Of a DNA stretch of 64,000 bases, positions 49,693 to 59,080 are shown one piece after another. The notes beneath the pieces were generated by a model, which ran no database searches, was not told the DNA's origin, and was given only the letters and a program-made list of their open reading frames with translations. Source of the DNA: Bacillota bacterium (lineage in GTDB: Bacteria > Bacillota > Clostridia > Acetivibrionales > DSM-1351); the NCBI GenBank assembly GCA_023441625.1, contig JAEZOA010000181.1, positions 17,320 through 81,319 of the forward strand, given 5' to 3'. Positions within the stretch are counted from its first letter, which is position 1. Every line of letters starts with the position of its first letter. The position numbers and the translations under genes are program-made.

Positions 49693-50430
49693 CTATTTTT
49701 GTTTCACCAAGCCAATTCGTATTCCGATAACATATAAAATGAATTTGGGCAGGCGAAGCATTCTCTTGAAACGTCGAGGCTCTTTGTATAGTCGATATAG
49801 CCATTCCAGACCATGATTTCTAAAAAAGTCTGGAGCCAACTTCACATTCCCGGCTAACACATCTAAAGTTCCTCCTACACCTAGACAGGCTTTAACATTA
49901 AGCTTGTCTTTATTAGCATCAATCCACAACTCTTGTTTTGGTGCGCCTAAGCAAACGAAAAGTATATCAGCACCTGATTGGTTAATCTGATCAATTATAG
50001 CTTCTGTATCATCATCAGTAAAGTATCCATTCCTAGTTCCCACAACTTCAGCGGCTGGAAAGTCACATATTATATTAGCATGAGCTTTTTCAGCTATTCC
50101 AGGTTTACCTCCAAAAAGGAAAAACTTGATTTTAGCTGGAGAAGCAAGTAAAATTTTTGCCAAATCAACCCCTGAAACCTTTTGGATTACCTTTTTACCT
50201 AGAATTTTAGAGGCTAATACCACCCCTGCACCATCAGCAACAAGCATATCAGCACTATTTAGAACTCTACTGAGGTTTTTATTAGTAATGCCTTCCATCA
50301 TTATTTCTGCATTAGGTGTATATATTGAATGATTTTCATTCGAAGAAATAAAACTATAAATTCTTTCAACTGCCTGCTTCATTGTTATGTTATCTATATT
50401 AATTCCTGCAATGTTTACTCTTTTTCTCAT
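49693..50430 (-). CDS. WecG/TagA/CpsF-family N-acetylhexosaminyltransferase (245 aa)
   Basis: A membrane-associated transferase that in TagA adds ManNAc to lipid-linked GlcNAc, making the linkage unit for wall polymers. Signatures present: 'MLVADGAGVVLASKILG' with the catalytic Asp, 'FLFGGKPGIAEKA', 'LGAPKQELWI', 'GVGGTLDVLAG' and 'LEWLYRLYKEPRRFKRM'. The ATG at 50430 has GGAGGT 3-4 bases further upstream than ideal, but it is the only site; an upstream start at 50457 lacks one. Its stop is 7 bases from the stop of the convergent oxidoreductase-like gene. A role in secondary wall polymer that anchors SLH proteins is plausible but inferred. Confidence 0.9.
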   Translation of the reverse strand: MRKRVNIAGINIDNITMKQAVERIYSFISSNENHSIYTPNAEIMMEGITNKNLSRVLNSADMLVADGAGVVLASKILGKKVIQKVSGVDLAKILLASPAKIKFFLFGGKPGIAEKAHANIICDFPAAEVVGTRNGYFTDDDTEAIIDQINQSGADILFVCLGAPKQELWIDANKDKLNVKACLGVGGTLDVLAGNVKLAPDFFRNHGLEWLYRLYKEPRRFKRMLRLPKFILYVIGIRIGLVKQK

Positions 50431-50650
50431 ATAACCTCCATACTCCAAGTAATACACTTTTACAGTTTAGATTATATGATTTTATTTGTCAATGAGTGTA
50501 AGCTAATGGATATGGGCAAAAATAATATAAAATAATATATCATAAAATTAAAATATATGTTGTTGTAAAAACAAAAAAGACATATATTAAGATATACCTT
50601 TTTGTTATGAGTTGTGAAAGTTTGGGTAAATATCCGATAGGAGATGCGAC

Positions 50651-51562
50651 ATGGCAAAATTAAAGAAGATAATGATTGTACTAGAAATATATATTTTTAT
50701 TACACTGGGAGCTGCAATTACTGCATTGGCTATAAACATATTTCTTGTTCCATACAAAATAGCCCCTGGAGGACTTAGTGGATTAGCTACTGTGTTATTT
50801 TATATAAGTGATGGAAAATTACCAGTTGGAACAACTATGTTATTAATAAACATACCCTTGTTTTTGCTCGGGTTCAGAAATATAGGGAAAAGGTTCTTTG
50901 TCAGAACAATTTATGGGACAGTAATTCTTTCTGTTATTATTGATTTAACAGAGTCCTATACCACTGAGTTTGCAAAAAGCTTTTTACTAAATGGAGAGTC
51001 TTTTGCTTCTACACCAGATATTTTACTATATAGTATAATAGGTGGATTTTTAAGTGGTATTGGTCTGGGAATAGTATTGAAAATGGATGGTACAACAGGA
51101 GGTACTGAGTTAGCTGCAAGGCTTCTAAATAAACCCTTAAAAAATATGACTATCGGACAGTTGATCTTATGGATAGATGCCTTAATAATATTGGTTGCAA
51201 TTATTGCTTTTAATAGTGTATTAATTGGTCTATATTCATTTGTAAGCTTATTTATCACAACTAAAGTTATTGATGCAATAGTTGCAGGAGTAGATACCTC
51301 AAGAGCTGTTCTAATAATATCTGAGCGTGAAGAAGAAATTGCCAAAAAGCTATTGGTTGAATTAGATAGAGGTGTAACAGAACTCAAGGGTAGAGGAGTT
51401 TATTCAGGAAGGGATAAGAATGTTCTGCTATGTGTTGTAGCTAGGACACAAATTCAGCAGCTTAAGGAAATTGTTCAAGAAATAGACAAAAATGCTTTTA
51501 TGGTACTTGCGGAAGTTAAGGAAGTTCTAGGAGAAGGTTTTAATGTTGGTACTAATCCTTAA
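50651..51562 (+). CDS. YitT-family membrane protein (303 aa)
   Basis: Five to six membrane helices (residues ~12-180, DUF161), then a C-terminal cytoplasmic ferredoxin-like DUF2179 domain (~215-295, 'RAVLIISEREEEIAKKLL' and 'GVTELKGRGVYSG'). 'NIFLVPYKIAPGGLSGLA' is the family's N-terminal signature. The function is not established. GATAGGAGATG supplies the ribosome site. It is monocistronic, with a strong terminator behind it. Confidence 0.9.
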   Translation: MAKLKKIMIVLEIYIFITLGAAITALAINIFLVPYKIAPGGLSGLATVLFYISDGKLPVGTTMLLINIPLFLLGFRNIGKRFFVRTIYGTVILSVIIDLTESYTTEFAKSFLLNGESFASTPDILLYSIIGGFLSGIGLGIVLKMDGTTGGTELAARLLNKPLKNMTIGQLILWIDALIILVAIIAFNSVLIGLYSFVSLFITTKVIDAIVAGVDTSRAVLIISEREEEIAKKLLVELDRGVTELKGRGVYSGRDKNVLLCVVARTQIQQLKEIVQEIDKNAFMVLAEVKEVLGEGFNVGTNP

Positions 51563-51605
51563 TCTATTTTCTACTTTAAATTGGTCAACCTTAATTAAAG
51601 ACTTA

Positions 51606-51645
51606 AAAAGCTTGTTCATTTGATAAGGCATGAACAAGCTTTTTT
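51606..51645 (+). terminator. Terminator after the yitT-family gene
   Basis: A perfect 14-bp stem AAAAGCTTGTTCAT / ATGAACAAGCTTTT, 10-base loop, T-run. Confidence 0.95.
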
Positions 51646-51664
51646 GTTAAACGTAAGCAAGGTT

Positions 51665-51704
51665 TTAAAACAAAACTCTCATCATATAGATGGGTTCTTG
51701 TTTG
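51665..51704 (-). terminator. Terminator of the arginine gene cluster
   Basis: On the minus strand CAAAC-AAGAAC-CCATC pairs with GATG-AGAGTTTTG, with G-U pairs, and is followed by TTTT. It begins just after the GNAT stop codon. Confidence 0.65.
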
Positions 51705-51705
51705 A

Positions 51706-52179
51706 TTAGTATTCTTTCACAAGCAGCGCTCTGATATATCCCCTATCATTTGAGGTCGATTCAATATAGAAACCTCGTCCATAATAGAATCTAATCAGGT
51801 CACGGTATTTTGATGCAGTATGTAGACTGACCCTTTTAACACCCTTTGAAATCAGAATTTTATCAGCTAAATTCATTAGGGATTTACCAATACCAATATT
51901 GTGATAGTCTAGCATTACGCCAAATCTGCTTATATAGGCAGTATTGTCAGAGAATATCTTAATTCGAATGGTACCAACTGGATTATTATCAATTAGAGCA
52001 ATATAAACCTCTTTTTCTATAATATCCTCTTCAATTTTTCCAATATCCTCGGACAACGCTTCCATAGTTCCAGATAAGCCAGCATCTAGCATATATTTCT
52101 TAAAAGCCGCCTGCATTATTTCGGAAATGGCACAGGCATCCTCAATTGTTGCTTTTCTGATAATAAATGAATAATTCAT
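51706..52179 (-). CDS. GNAT-family N-acetyltransferase (157 aa)
   Basis: An acetyl-CoA-dependent acetyltransferase. The fold is visible as 'IRKATIEDACAISEIM' (strand 1/helix 1), 'NPVGTIRI', 'ISRFGVMLDYHNIGIGKSLM' (acetyl-CoA P-loop, variant of Q/RxxGxG/A) and 'LIRFYYGRGFY'. It ends the arginine cluster, 11 bp after argF, so it is almost certainly co-transcribed. No argA or argJ is visible in the window, so it is a candidate for short, single-domain acetylglutamate synthase; protein or small-molecule acetylation is equally possible. Confidence 0.85.
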   Translation of the reverse strand: MNYSFIIRKATIEDACAISEIMQAAFKKYMLDAGLSGTMEALSEDIGKIEEDIIEKEVYIALIDNNPVGTIRIKIFSDNTAYISRFGVMLDYHNIGIGKSLMNLADKILISKGVKRVSLHTASKYRDLIRFYYGRGFYIESTSNDRGYIRALLVKEY

Positions 52180-52190
52180 AAAAAAGCTCC

Positions 52191-53111
52191 CTAATCGCCT
52201 AATAGCGTCGCTAAAACAGCCTTTTGTGCATGGAGTCTGTTTTCAGCCTCATCAAATATAGCAGATTGTGGACCGTCAATGACCTCTTCTGTAACCTCAT
52301 AACCCCTATATGCAGGCAAACAATGAAGGAAAATAGCATCTTTATTAGCTTTGGAGAATAACTCAGTATTAATCTGATAGGGCATAAATATTTTAAGCTT
52401 TTCTTCCTTTTGATCTTCCTGTCCCATACTTATCCAAGTATCAGAATATACCACGTCTGCTTTAGCAATTGCTTCAGATGGATCTTCAGTTATTAGTATC
52501 TCTGAGCCTGTATATTTTGCAGTAGCCTTAGCCTCATCAACATACCTACTATCACATTCAAAACCCTTTGGAGCGGCGATAGCAATATTCATTCCTGTTT
52601 TAGCACATCCATGCAGAAGGGAATGGGCCACATTATTGCCATCTCCGATATATGCCAGCTTAAGGCCTTCAAGCTTTCCTTTGTGCTCATAAATAGTCTG
52701 TAAATCAGCAAGGATTTGGCAAGGATGCATTTCGTCAGTCAAACCATTAATTATTGGAATAGTTCCGTATTTAGCCAAATCATCTACATCACTTTGCTTA
52801 TAGGTTCTTATCATAATTCCATCTAGATACCTTGACAGAACATTTGCAGTATCATAAATTGATTCGCCTCTCCCTAGCTGAATGTCATTAGAACTCAGAA
52901 ATAGGGAATTGCCACCAAGCTGATACATGCCTACCTCAAACGAAACTCTTGTTCTGGTCGAGGATTTTGAAAATATCATTCCCAGTGTTTTACCTTTTAG
53001 TAAATGGTGCTTTTCACCCTGCTTTGTTTGCTGCTTTAGTTCTAAAGCCAGCTTCAATAAATCATGTATTTCATCAGTGCTTAAATCGTTAAGACTTAAT
53101 AAATGTTTCAT
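52191..53111 (-). CDS. argF: Ornithine carbamoyltransferase
   Basis: Makes citrulline from ornithine and carbamoyl phosphate. Diagnostic segments: 'SSTRTRVSFE' (carbamoyl phosphate loop), 'HPCQILADLQTIYE' and 'FLHCLPAYRGYEVTEEVIDG' (ornithine/HCLP motif). The length of 306 is typical. The ATG at 53111 is chosen for GGAGGT just upstream; 53132 would add seven residues over the ribosome site. It follows carB by 88 bp and precedes the GNAT gene by 11. An anabolic role is favoured by the neighbours. Confidence 0.97.
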   Translation of the reverse strand: MKHLLSLNDLSTDEIHDLLKLALELKQQTKQGEKHHLLKGKTLGMIFSKSSTRTRVSFEVGMYQLGGNSLFLSSNDIQLGRGESIYDTANVLSRYLDGIMIRTYKQSDVDDLAKYGTIPIINGLTDEMHPCQILADLQTIYEHKGKLEGLKLAYIGDGNNVAHSLLHGCAKTGMNIAIAAPKGFECDSRYVDEAKATAKYTGSEILITEDPSEAIAKADVVYSDTWISMGQEDQKEEKLKIFMPYQINTELFSKANKDAIFLHCLPAYRGYEVTEEVIDGPQSAIFDEAENRLHAQKAVLATLLGD

Positions 53112-53199
53112 AATATATACCTCCATGCCCACATTTGGCTCAAATTTCTGTCCACCATAAGCCAGATGCTTCGATATTTATAAATTGAAAGTTGTATTA

Positions 53200-56100
53200 T
53201 TATCTTTTATAACTAGAATATTCATCAAGGGAATATACTTCGGTTTTATTATCAGCTATCAGTTGTTCTAATATGCTCAAAACAGCGTTTGTTGTGTCTA
53301 AAGAGGTTATGCATGGAATATTGTACTCAATTGCTGTTCGTCTTAGAATAAAGCCTGTTCTTTCTGGGATTTTACCTCGTGTTGGTGTATTTATGACAAG
53401 CGTTATTTTGTCTTCCTTTATAAAATTCAACACATTATCATCATCAATAAAATCAACAGGTAACTTAGCATCATGTAATACTTTGTAAGTTCCTTTGGTT
53501 GCAGAAAGCCTAAATCCAAGAGCAAGAAGCTTATTGGCGATATCCACACACTCATCCTTATCCCTGTCTGCAACAGAAAGAAGTACATTTCCACCTGATG
53601 GGATCTTCATGCCAGATGCGGAAATTGCCTTGTACAGAGCATTATAATAATCCTTATCAACTCCCATAACCTCACCTGTTGACTTCATTTCAGGACCTAA
53701 GAAGGTATCAACAGTTGTAAGCTTTGCAAATGAGAAAACAGGGGCTTTTACTGCATAAAACTCAGTTTCCTTTGCAAGCCCAGGCTTGTAGTTGAGTTCA
53801 GCTAAGGTTTTACCCATAATAAGCTTTGTTGCTACGCTTACCATTGGAATACCAGTGATTTTACTCATAATAGGAACTGTTCTGCTGGCACGAGGGTTTA
53901 CCTCTATAACATAAACCTTTTCGTCACTGTCTAAAACAAACTGTATATTAAACAGGCCCACTACCTTGAGCGCTTTAGAAAGACGAATGGTGTAGTCCTC
54001 AATGGTATCCTTGATTTTTTGCGATAGATTACGAGGAGGGTATACGGCAATACTGTCACCAGAGTGAACACCTGCGCGCTCTATATGCTCCATAATACCA
54101 GGAATGAGAACCTCATTTCCATCACAAATTCCGTCAACTTCCATTTCTCTTCCAACGACATATTTGTCAATAAGTATAGGATGTTCTGTGGAAATGTCGG
54201 AAGCCATCTGGATATATTCTTCAAGAACCTTATCGCTATAAATAATTTCCATAGCGCGCCCGCCAAGTACATACGAAGGCCTAACCAGAACGGGATAACC
54301 TATGCTATTAGCTATTTCTCTAGCCTGCTCAAAGGAAAAGGCTGTACTTCCCTCTGGTATTGGAATATCAAGAGCTTCTAAGAGCTGTAAGAATTTCTCT
54401 CTATCCTCAGCTACATCAATACTTTCAACAGTGGTACCAAGTATTTTAACACCTTCTGAGTGTAAGGTCTCAGCTAAATTAATGGCTGTTTGACCTCCAA
54501 ATTGAACTATAACACCCAAAGGCTTTTCTTTTTCAATGATATCAAGTACGCACTCCTTTGTAAGTGGTTCAAAGTAAAGCTTATCAGATGTGTCAAAGTC
54601 AGTACTTACAGTTTCAGGATTATTGTTAATTATAATTGATTCAATACCAAGCTCTTTGAGAGTCTCAACAGAGTGAACACTACAATAGTCAAACTCAATG
54701 CCCTGACCTATTCTAATTGGACCTGAGCCTATTACTAAAACCTTATCGCCAATGGTTTCCTCAACATCATCCTTTTCCTCGTAGGTTGAATAATAGTAAG
54801 GGGTTGCTGCTTCAAATTCACCTGCACAGGTATCAACTATTTTGTAAACTGGATTGATAGGATATTTTTTTCTTAACTCAATTATCTTCTCTAGGGGTAC
54901 ATTGGCTAAGTTAGCAATATATGAATCCCCAAATCCTATTTTCTTTGCTCTTGAATATAGGTCATAATCCAGCCATGCAATACCGGCAGTTGTTATCTCA
55001 TCTCCAAGCTTTACAATTTTCTTGAGCTTCCTTATAAAGAAGTCGTCTATTTTGGTTATTCTGACAATTTCTCCTGCAGATATACCCTTTTGGAGAGCTT
55101 TACAAATTGCAAATATACGCTGGTCACATGGATGCTGAACGTATTCTACCAACTCTTCACGACTCATATTATCAAACAGACTTAGTCCAAGCTGATAGTT
55201 AAACTTAATATCCAGAGAGTCAATTGCCTTCAGAAGAGACTCTTCAAAAGTACGACCAATTGCCATTACCTCTCCTGTAGCCTTCATTTGTGTACCAAGA
55301 CTTCTATCTGCATTTGCAAACTTATCAAAGGGCCACCTTGGAACCTTAGTCACAACATAATCTAAAGATGGCTCAAAGCAGGCACTCGTGGTTTTGGTTA
55401 CAGTGTTCTTAATCTCATCTAAAGTCATGCCTATGGCGATTTTAGCAGTTACACGAGCAATAGGATATCCAGTTGCCTTTGATGCAAGTGCACTAGAACG
55501 ACTTACTCTAGGATTTACTTCAATTACTACATATTCAAAGCTATTTGGGTTTAGTGCAAACTGAATGTTACAGCCACCCTTTATATCAAGTGCACGAATA
55601 ATTTTTATTGAAGATGCTCTTAGCATCTGATATTCAACATCGGAGAGAGTTTGGCTTGGAGCTACAACAATACTATCTCCGGTATGAACACCCACTGGAT
55701 CAAAATTTTCCATATTACATATGATAATACAGTTGTCATTGCTATCTCGCATTACTTCATACTCGATTTCCTTCCAACCAGCTACACTATGTTCCAAGAG
55801 CACTTGATTAATCATACTTAGCTTAAGGCCTTTACCGCAAACATACTTAAATTCCTCCATATTATTTGCTATTCCGCCACCAGAACCACCAAGGGTATAT
55901 GCAGGTCTGATGATAATAGGAAAGCCGATTTCCTCTGCAAATTCAATTGCATCCTGGAGAGTTGTAACTATTTTGCTAGGGGCAACATTTTCATTTATTG
56001 ACTGCATAGTTTCCTTAAAAAGCTCTCTGTCTTCAGCTTTTTTAATTGAGGATAGGGAAGTACCTAGCAGTTCAATATTCATTTCATCAATAATTCCATC

Positions 56101-56412
56101 CTCAGCTAATTCAACGGCCATATTAAGTCCTGTTTGACCTCCCAAAGAAGCTAGGATTCCATCTGGTTTTTCTTTGTATATTATCTTTTTAACAAACTCC
56201 AAAGTGATTGGTTCTATATAAACCTTATCAGCTGATTGAGTATCGGTCATTATTGTAGCTGGATTACTATTTATTAATACAACTTCAATTCCTTCTTCTC
56301 TCAACGATTTACAGGCTTGAGTTCCAGAGTAATCAAATTCAGCAGCCTGACCTATAACTATGGGACCAGAGCCAATTACCAGCACTTTTTTAATATTTAA
56401 ATTCTTGGGCAT
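53200..56412 (-). CDS. carB: Carbamoyl-phosphate synthase large subunit
   Basis: A 1070-residue, full-length ATP-grasp enzyme making carbamoyl phosphate for arginine and pyrimidines. Both homologous halves are present: 'VIGSGPIVIGQAAEFDYSG' opens the first and 'VIGSGPIRIGQGIEFDYCS' the second. 'GGQTGLNMAVEL' and 'GGQTAINLAE' also pair. The C-terminal MGS-like allosteric domain (~935-1070) ends the chain. The ATG at 56412 has GGAGGT upstream. It lies 72 bp after carA. Its place among arg genes suggests the arginine-linked enzyme. Confidence 0.98.
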   Translation of the reverse strand: MPKNLNIKKVLVIGSGPIVIGQAAEFDYSGTQACKSLREEGIEVVLINSNPATIMTDTQSADKVYIEPITLEFVKKIIYKEKPDGILASLGGQTGLNMAVELAEDGIIDEMNIELLGTSLSSIKKAEDRELFKETMQSINENVAPSKIVTTLQDAIEFAEEIGFPIIIRPAYTLGGSGGGIANNMEEFKYVCGKGLKLSMINQVLLEHSVAGWKEIEYEVMRDSNDNCIIICNMENFDPVGVHTGDSIVVAPSQTLSDVEYQMLRASSIKIIRALDIKGGCNIQFALNPNSFEYVVIEVNPRVSRSSALASKATGYPIARVTAKIAIGMTLDEIKNTVTKTTSACFEPSLDYVVTKVPRWPFDKFANADRSLGTQMKATGEVMAIGRTFEESLLKAIDSLDIKFNYQLGLSLFDNMSREELVEYVQHPCDQRIFAICKALQKGISAGEIVRITKIDDFFIRKLKKIVKLGDEITTAGIAWLDYDLYSRAKKIGFGDSYIANLANVPLEKIIELRKKYPINPVYKIVDTCAGEFEAATPYYYSTYEEKDDVEETIGDKVLVIGSGPIRIGQGIEFDYCSVHSVETLKELGIESIIINNNPETVSTDFDTSDKLYFEPLTKECVLDIIEKEKPLGVIVQFGGQTAINLAETLHSEGVKILGTTVESIDVAEDREKFLQLLEALDIPIPEGSTAFSFEQAREIANSIGYPVLVRPSYVLGGRAMEIIYSDKVLEEYIQMASDISTEHPILIDKYVVGREMEVDGICDGNEVLIPGIMEHIERAGVHSGDSIAVYPPRNLSQKIKDTIEDYTIRLSKALKVVGLFNIQFVLDSDEKVYVIEVNPRASRTVPIMSKITGIPMVSVATKLIMGKTLAELNYKPGLAKETEFYAVKAPVFSFAKLTTVDTFLGPEMKSTGEVMGVDKDYYNALYKAISASGMKIPSGGNVLLSVADRDKDECVDIANKLLALGFRLSATKGTYKVLHDAKLPVDFIDDDNVLNFIKEDKITLVINTPTRGKIPERTGFILRRTAIEYNIPCITSLDTTNAVLSILEQLIADNKTEVYSLDEYSSYKR

Positions 56413-56484
56413 ATGTATAACCTCCATTAACATTTAGCAAATTACTTCACTTTATACTACCTTTGATAAAATGGGTCTGAGCCT

Positions 56485-57540
56485 TTACATTAACTTTATA
56501 AAATCATCGAAAATGTAATCTGAGTCTTGTGGACCAGGAGCTGCTTCAGGATGATATTGCATAGAGATAACTGGTAAAGTCTTGTGTCTGAAGCCTTCTA
56601 TTGTGTTATCATTGACATTAATATGTGTTATTTCAATATCCTGATTTGAGCTGCTATCAATTGCATAGTTATGGTTTTGCGAAGTAATATAGCATCTTCC
56701 TGTTACATTATCCTTAACAGGATGATTCCCACCGTGATGACCAAACTTAAGCTTTTTTACGCTACAGCCCAACGAAAGGCCTAATAACTGATGCCCTAGA
56801 CAAATACCGAGAATTGGTTTTATTCCTAGCAGTTTCTGTATAGTTTGCTTTGTAACAGTCAAATCTCTTGGATCACCAGGACCATTTGAAAGTAAGATAC
56901 CATCTGGATTATATGCTATAATTTCTTCAAAAGAGCTAAATGCAGGTAAAATGTGAATATCGCAATTTCGTCTCTTTAGAGAACGTAAAATGTTGCTCTT
57001 AACGCCAAAGTCCAAAACTATAACTTTCTTACCAGTCCCAGGAATATGAATAGGAGTTTTTGACGTAACCTCCATGACTAGATTTCTAGGGGTTTTTTTA
57101 TAGGCATCAAGATTTTTGCTTAGTATATCAAGGTTGCCACATTCAGTGGATATAATACCGTACATACTTCCGAATTTTCTTAAATGCTGAGTTAATGCTC
57201 TGGTATCAATACTTTTAATACCTACTATATTATGCTTTACAAAGTATTGGTTTGGGTCAATGGTGTTTCTCCAGTTACTTGGAGATGAGCATAGCTCCTT
57301 AACTATAAAGCCTTGTACATGTGGCTTATAGGATTCGTTGTCAATCTCGTTAAAACCATAGTTTCCGATTAATGGGTAGGTCATAGTGACAATCTGACCA
57401 TTATAGGACGGATCAGTAGTAATTTCCTGATATCCTGTCATGCTAGTATTAAAAACGATTTCTCCAGCTGTTTCACCGCTTTTACCAAAGCCTTCGCCTG
57501 AGAAATATGTACCATCTTCAAGTAATAAAACTGCTTTCAT
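56485..57540 (-). CDS. carA: Carbamoyl-phosphate synthase small subunit
   Basis: The glutaminase subunit that feeds ammonia to CarB. The N-terminal domain shows 'GYQEITTDPSYNGQIVTMTYP'. The class I amidotransferase domain has the nucleophile Cys in 'LGICLGHQLLGLSLG' and the catalytic His/Glu in 'MQYHPEAAPGP'. The 351 residues are normal. The ATG at 57540 follows GGAGGT. The 227-bp gap upstream contains a palindrome and a dispersed repeat, so carA may have its own promoter or be read through from argD. Confidence 0.98.
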   Translation of the reverse strand: MKAVLLLEDGTYFSGEGFGKSGETAGEIVFNTSMTGYQEITTDPSYNGQIVTMTYPLIGNYGFNEIDNESYKPHVQGFIVKELCSSPSNWRNTIDPNQYFVKHNIVGIKSIDTRALTQHLRKFGSMYGIISTECGNLDILSKNLDAYKKTPRNLVMEVTSKTPIHIPGTGKKVIVLDFGVKSNILRSLKRRNCDIHILPAFSSFEEIIAYNPDGILLSNGPGDPRDLTVTKQTIQKLLGIKPILGICLGHQLLGLSLGCSVKKLKFGHHGGNHPVKDNVTGRCYITSQNHNYAIDSSSNQDIEITHINVNDNTIEGFRHKTLPVISMQYHPEAAPGPQDSDYIFDDFIKLM

Positions 57541-57553
57541 TATAACCTCCATT

Positions 57554-57570
57554 TACGTGCTATGCACGTA
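57554..57570 (-). promoter_or_regulatory. Perfect 7-bp palindrome next to the carA ribosome site
   Basis: TACGTGC-TAT-GCACGTA lies 3 bases upstream of the GGAGGT of carA. It could fold as a hairpin in the leader or serve as an operator. No ARG box was seen in this gap. Confidence 0.45.
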
Positions 57571-57634
57571 GTAATATACTTATGTGGCTGTTGCAATACT
57601 ATATCGGATACAATATAGCTAGGAGATTATGTTC

Positions 57635-57713
57635 TAATAGTACTTCCGTACAAACTTATATCAATTAAAACACAAATTTTTTCGCGTATAATGTATTTTG
57701 TTTTGCAACAGAC
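57635..57713 (-). repeat. Dispersed intergenic repeat, copy 2 (upstream of carA)
   Basis: Read on the minus strand it contains GTCTGTTGCAAAA and on to TGTTTTAAT (57666-57713), matching 10990-11040. It then continues into ATTGATATAAGTTTGTACGG (57635-57665), matching the right-end inverted repeat of the palindromic element at 11316-11346. It is thus a solo end of the same element family, without the core. Confidence 0.65.
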
Positions 57714-57767
57714 TCTCTGTGTGAAATTTGATGATTTATCTACTTGATTAATTTTTAAACTATCCTA

Positions 57768-58970
57768 CTAAAGTGCTTCATCAATAGCAGATTTTAATGT
57801 TTCGATAAACTCATCAGCATCTATCTGTGTGATTATAAGTGGTGGAAGTATTCTGAGTATATTTTCACCAACATTAGCAATAAGATATTTCTTCTCAAAC
57901 ATTTTTGTTTTCACACTAGGTGCAATAGGCTTATTTAACTCTATACCAATCATAAGTCCAGCAGCTCGTATATCAGATATTACTGGATAACCATTAGATG
58001 CTAGAGCTTCTAATTTGGATTTTATATATGCTCCAAGTTTCTCAGCGTTTTGAGGAAGCATCTCTTCCTTTAATATTTTCATCACAGCTAATCCAGCAGT
58101 ACAGGCTAAAGGGTTACCACCAAAGGTAGAACCATGATCGCCAGGTGTAAATGCTTCAGCTACGTGTTCTTTTGCACATACAGCTCCAATAGGGATACCA
58201 CCGCCTAATGCTTTTGCTAGGGTAAAAATATCTGGCTCTATATCATATTTTTGATATCCAAATAATTTACCAGTCCTGCCCATACCTGTTTGAACCTCAT
58301 CAAAAATGAGTAACAGATTTTTATCACCACATAGCTTTTTAACTTTTTTCAAATAATCCAGCTCGCAGGGATATACTCCACTTTCACCCTGAATTGGTTC
58401 AAGCATAATAGCACATGTGTTTTCAGTAATTGCAGCCTCAAGAGCATCAAAATCGTTTATAGGAACTTTTACAAAGCCTTTTGTAAGAGGCTCAAAGGGC
58501 TTTGAATACTTTTCCTGGCCAGTAGCACTTAGAGTAGTAATAGTTCTTCCGTGGAAAGACTTCTGTAGAGTAATTATTTCATGTTTTTCAGGTAATCCTT
58601 GTTTTTTAAAGAAAATTCTGGCCAATTTTATTGCACCTTCATTTGCTTCAGCTCCGCTATTTGCAAAGAATATCCTATCGGCACATGAGTTATCTGCCAG
58701 TTCCTTTGCTAAAAGGGTCTGAGACTCAATGTAATAAAGATTTGAGCAATGTATTAAATTTGAAACTTGCTTGGTGACCATATCAATAAAAGTTGGGTGC
58801 GAATAGCCAATAGAATTAACTGCTATACCTGAAAAAAAGTCAGTATATTTTTCGCCTTCGGTACTCCAAAGATGTATTCCTTGACCTTTTGTAAAGGCTA
58901 CAGGGATTCTGCTTCCAAAGGTATTCATATAATATTTATTGTCATAATCTTGTATTTCACCTAAAAACAT
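57768..58970 (-). CDS. argD: Acetylornithine aminotransferase
   Basis: A class III PLP aminotransferase, the fourth step of arginine synthesis. The PLP lysine is in 'TLAKALGGGIPIGAV', 'IFDEVQTGMGRTGKLF' holds the PLP-ring Asp, and 'FANSGAEANEGAIKLAR' is the phosphate loop. The length of 400 is typical. The ATG at 58970 is used because GAGGAGTG lies before it. It has its own promoter with an ARG-box-like site, so it starts a second transcription unit within the cluster. Confidence 0.95.
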   Translation of the reverse strand: MFLGEIQDYDNKYYMNTFGSRIPVAFTKGQGIHLWSTEGEKYTDFFSGIAVNSIGYSHPTFIDMVTKQVSNLIHCSNLYYIESQTLLAKELADNSCADRIFFANSGAEANEGAIKLARIFFKKQGLPEKHEIITLQKSFHGRTITTLSATGQEKYSKPFEPLTKGFVKVPINDFDALEAAITENTCAIMLEPIQGESGVYPCELDYLKKVKKLCGDKNLLLIFDEVQTGMGRTGKLFGYQKYDIEPDIFTLAKALGGGIPIGAVCAKEHVAEAFTPGDHGSTFGGNPLACTAGLAVMKILKEEMLPQNAEKLGAYIKSKLEALASNGYPVISDIRAAGLMIGIELNKPIAPSVKTKMFEKKYLIANVGENILRILPPLIITQIDADEFIETLKSAIDEAL

Positions 58971-59021
58971 AAAAATCACTCCTCGCTCACATAGTAAAAA
59001 ACACACTACATATAATTTATA

Positions 59022-59050
59022 ATTATACATAATTATGTATAAAAATGCAA
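59022..59050 (-). promoter_or_regulatory. argD promoter with ARG-box-like operator on the -35
   Basis: On the minus strand: TTGCAT (59050-59045), 17-bp spacer, TATAAT (59027-59022). The 14-base near-palindrome TGCATTTTTATACA (59049-59036) overlaps the -35. Its arms are one base off perfect, and the architecture repeats at argC. ArgR consensus sites are of the TGAATNNNNATTCA type. Confidence 0.7.
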
Positions 59051-59080
59051 CAAAAATAATTACGTTAAGTTTATAGAGAA

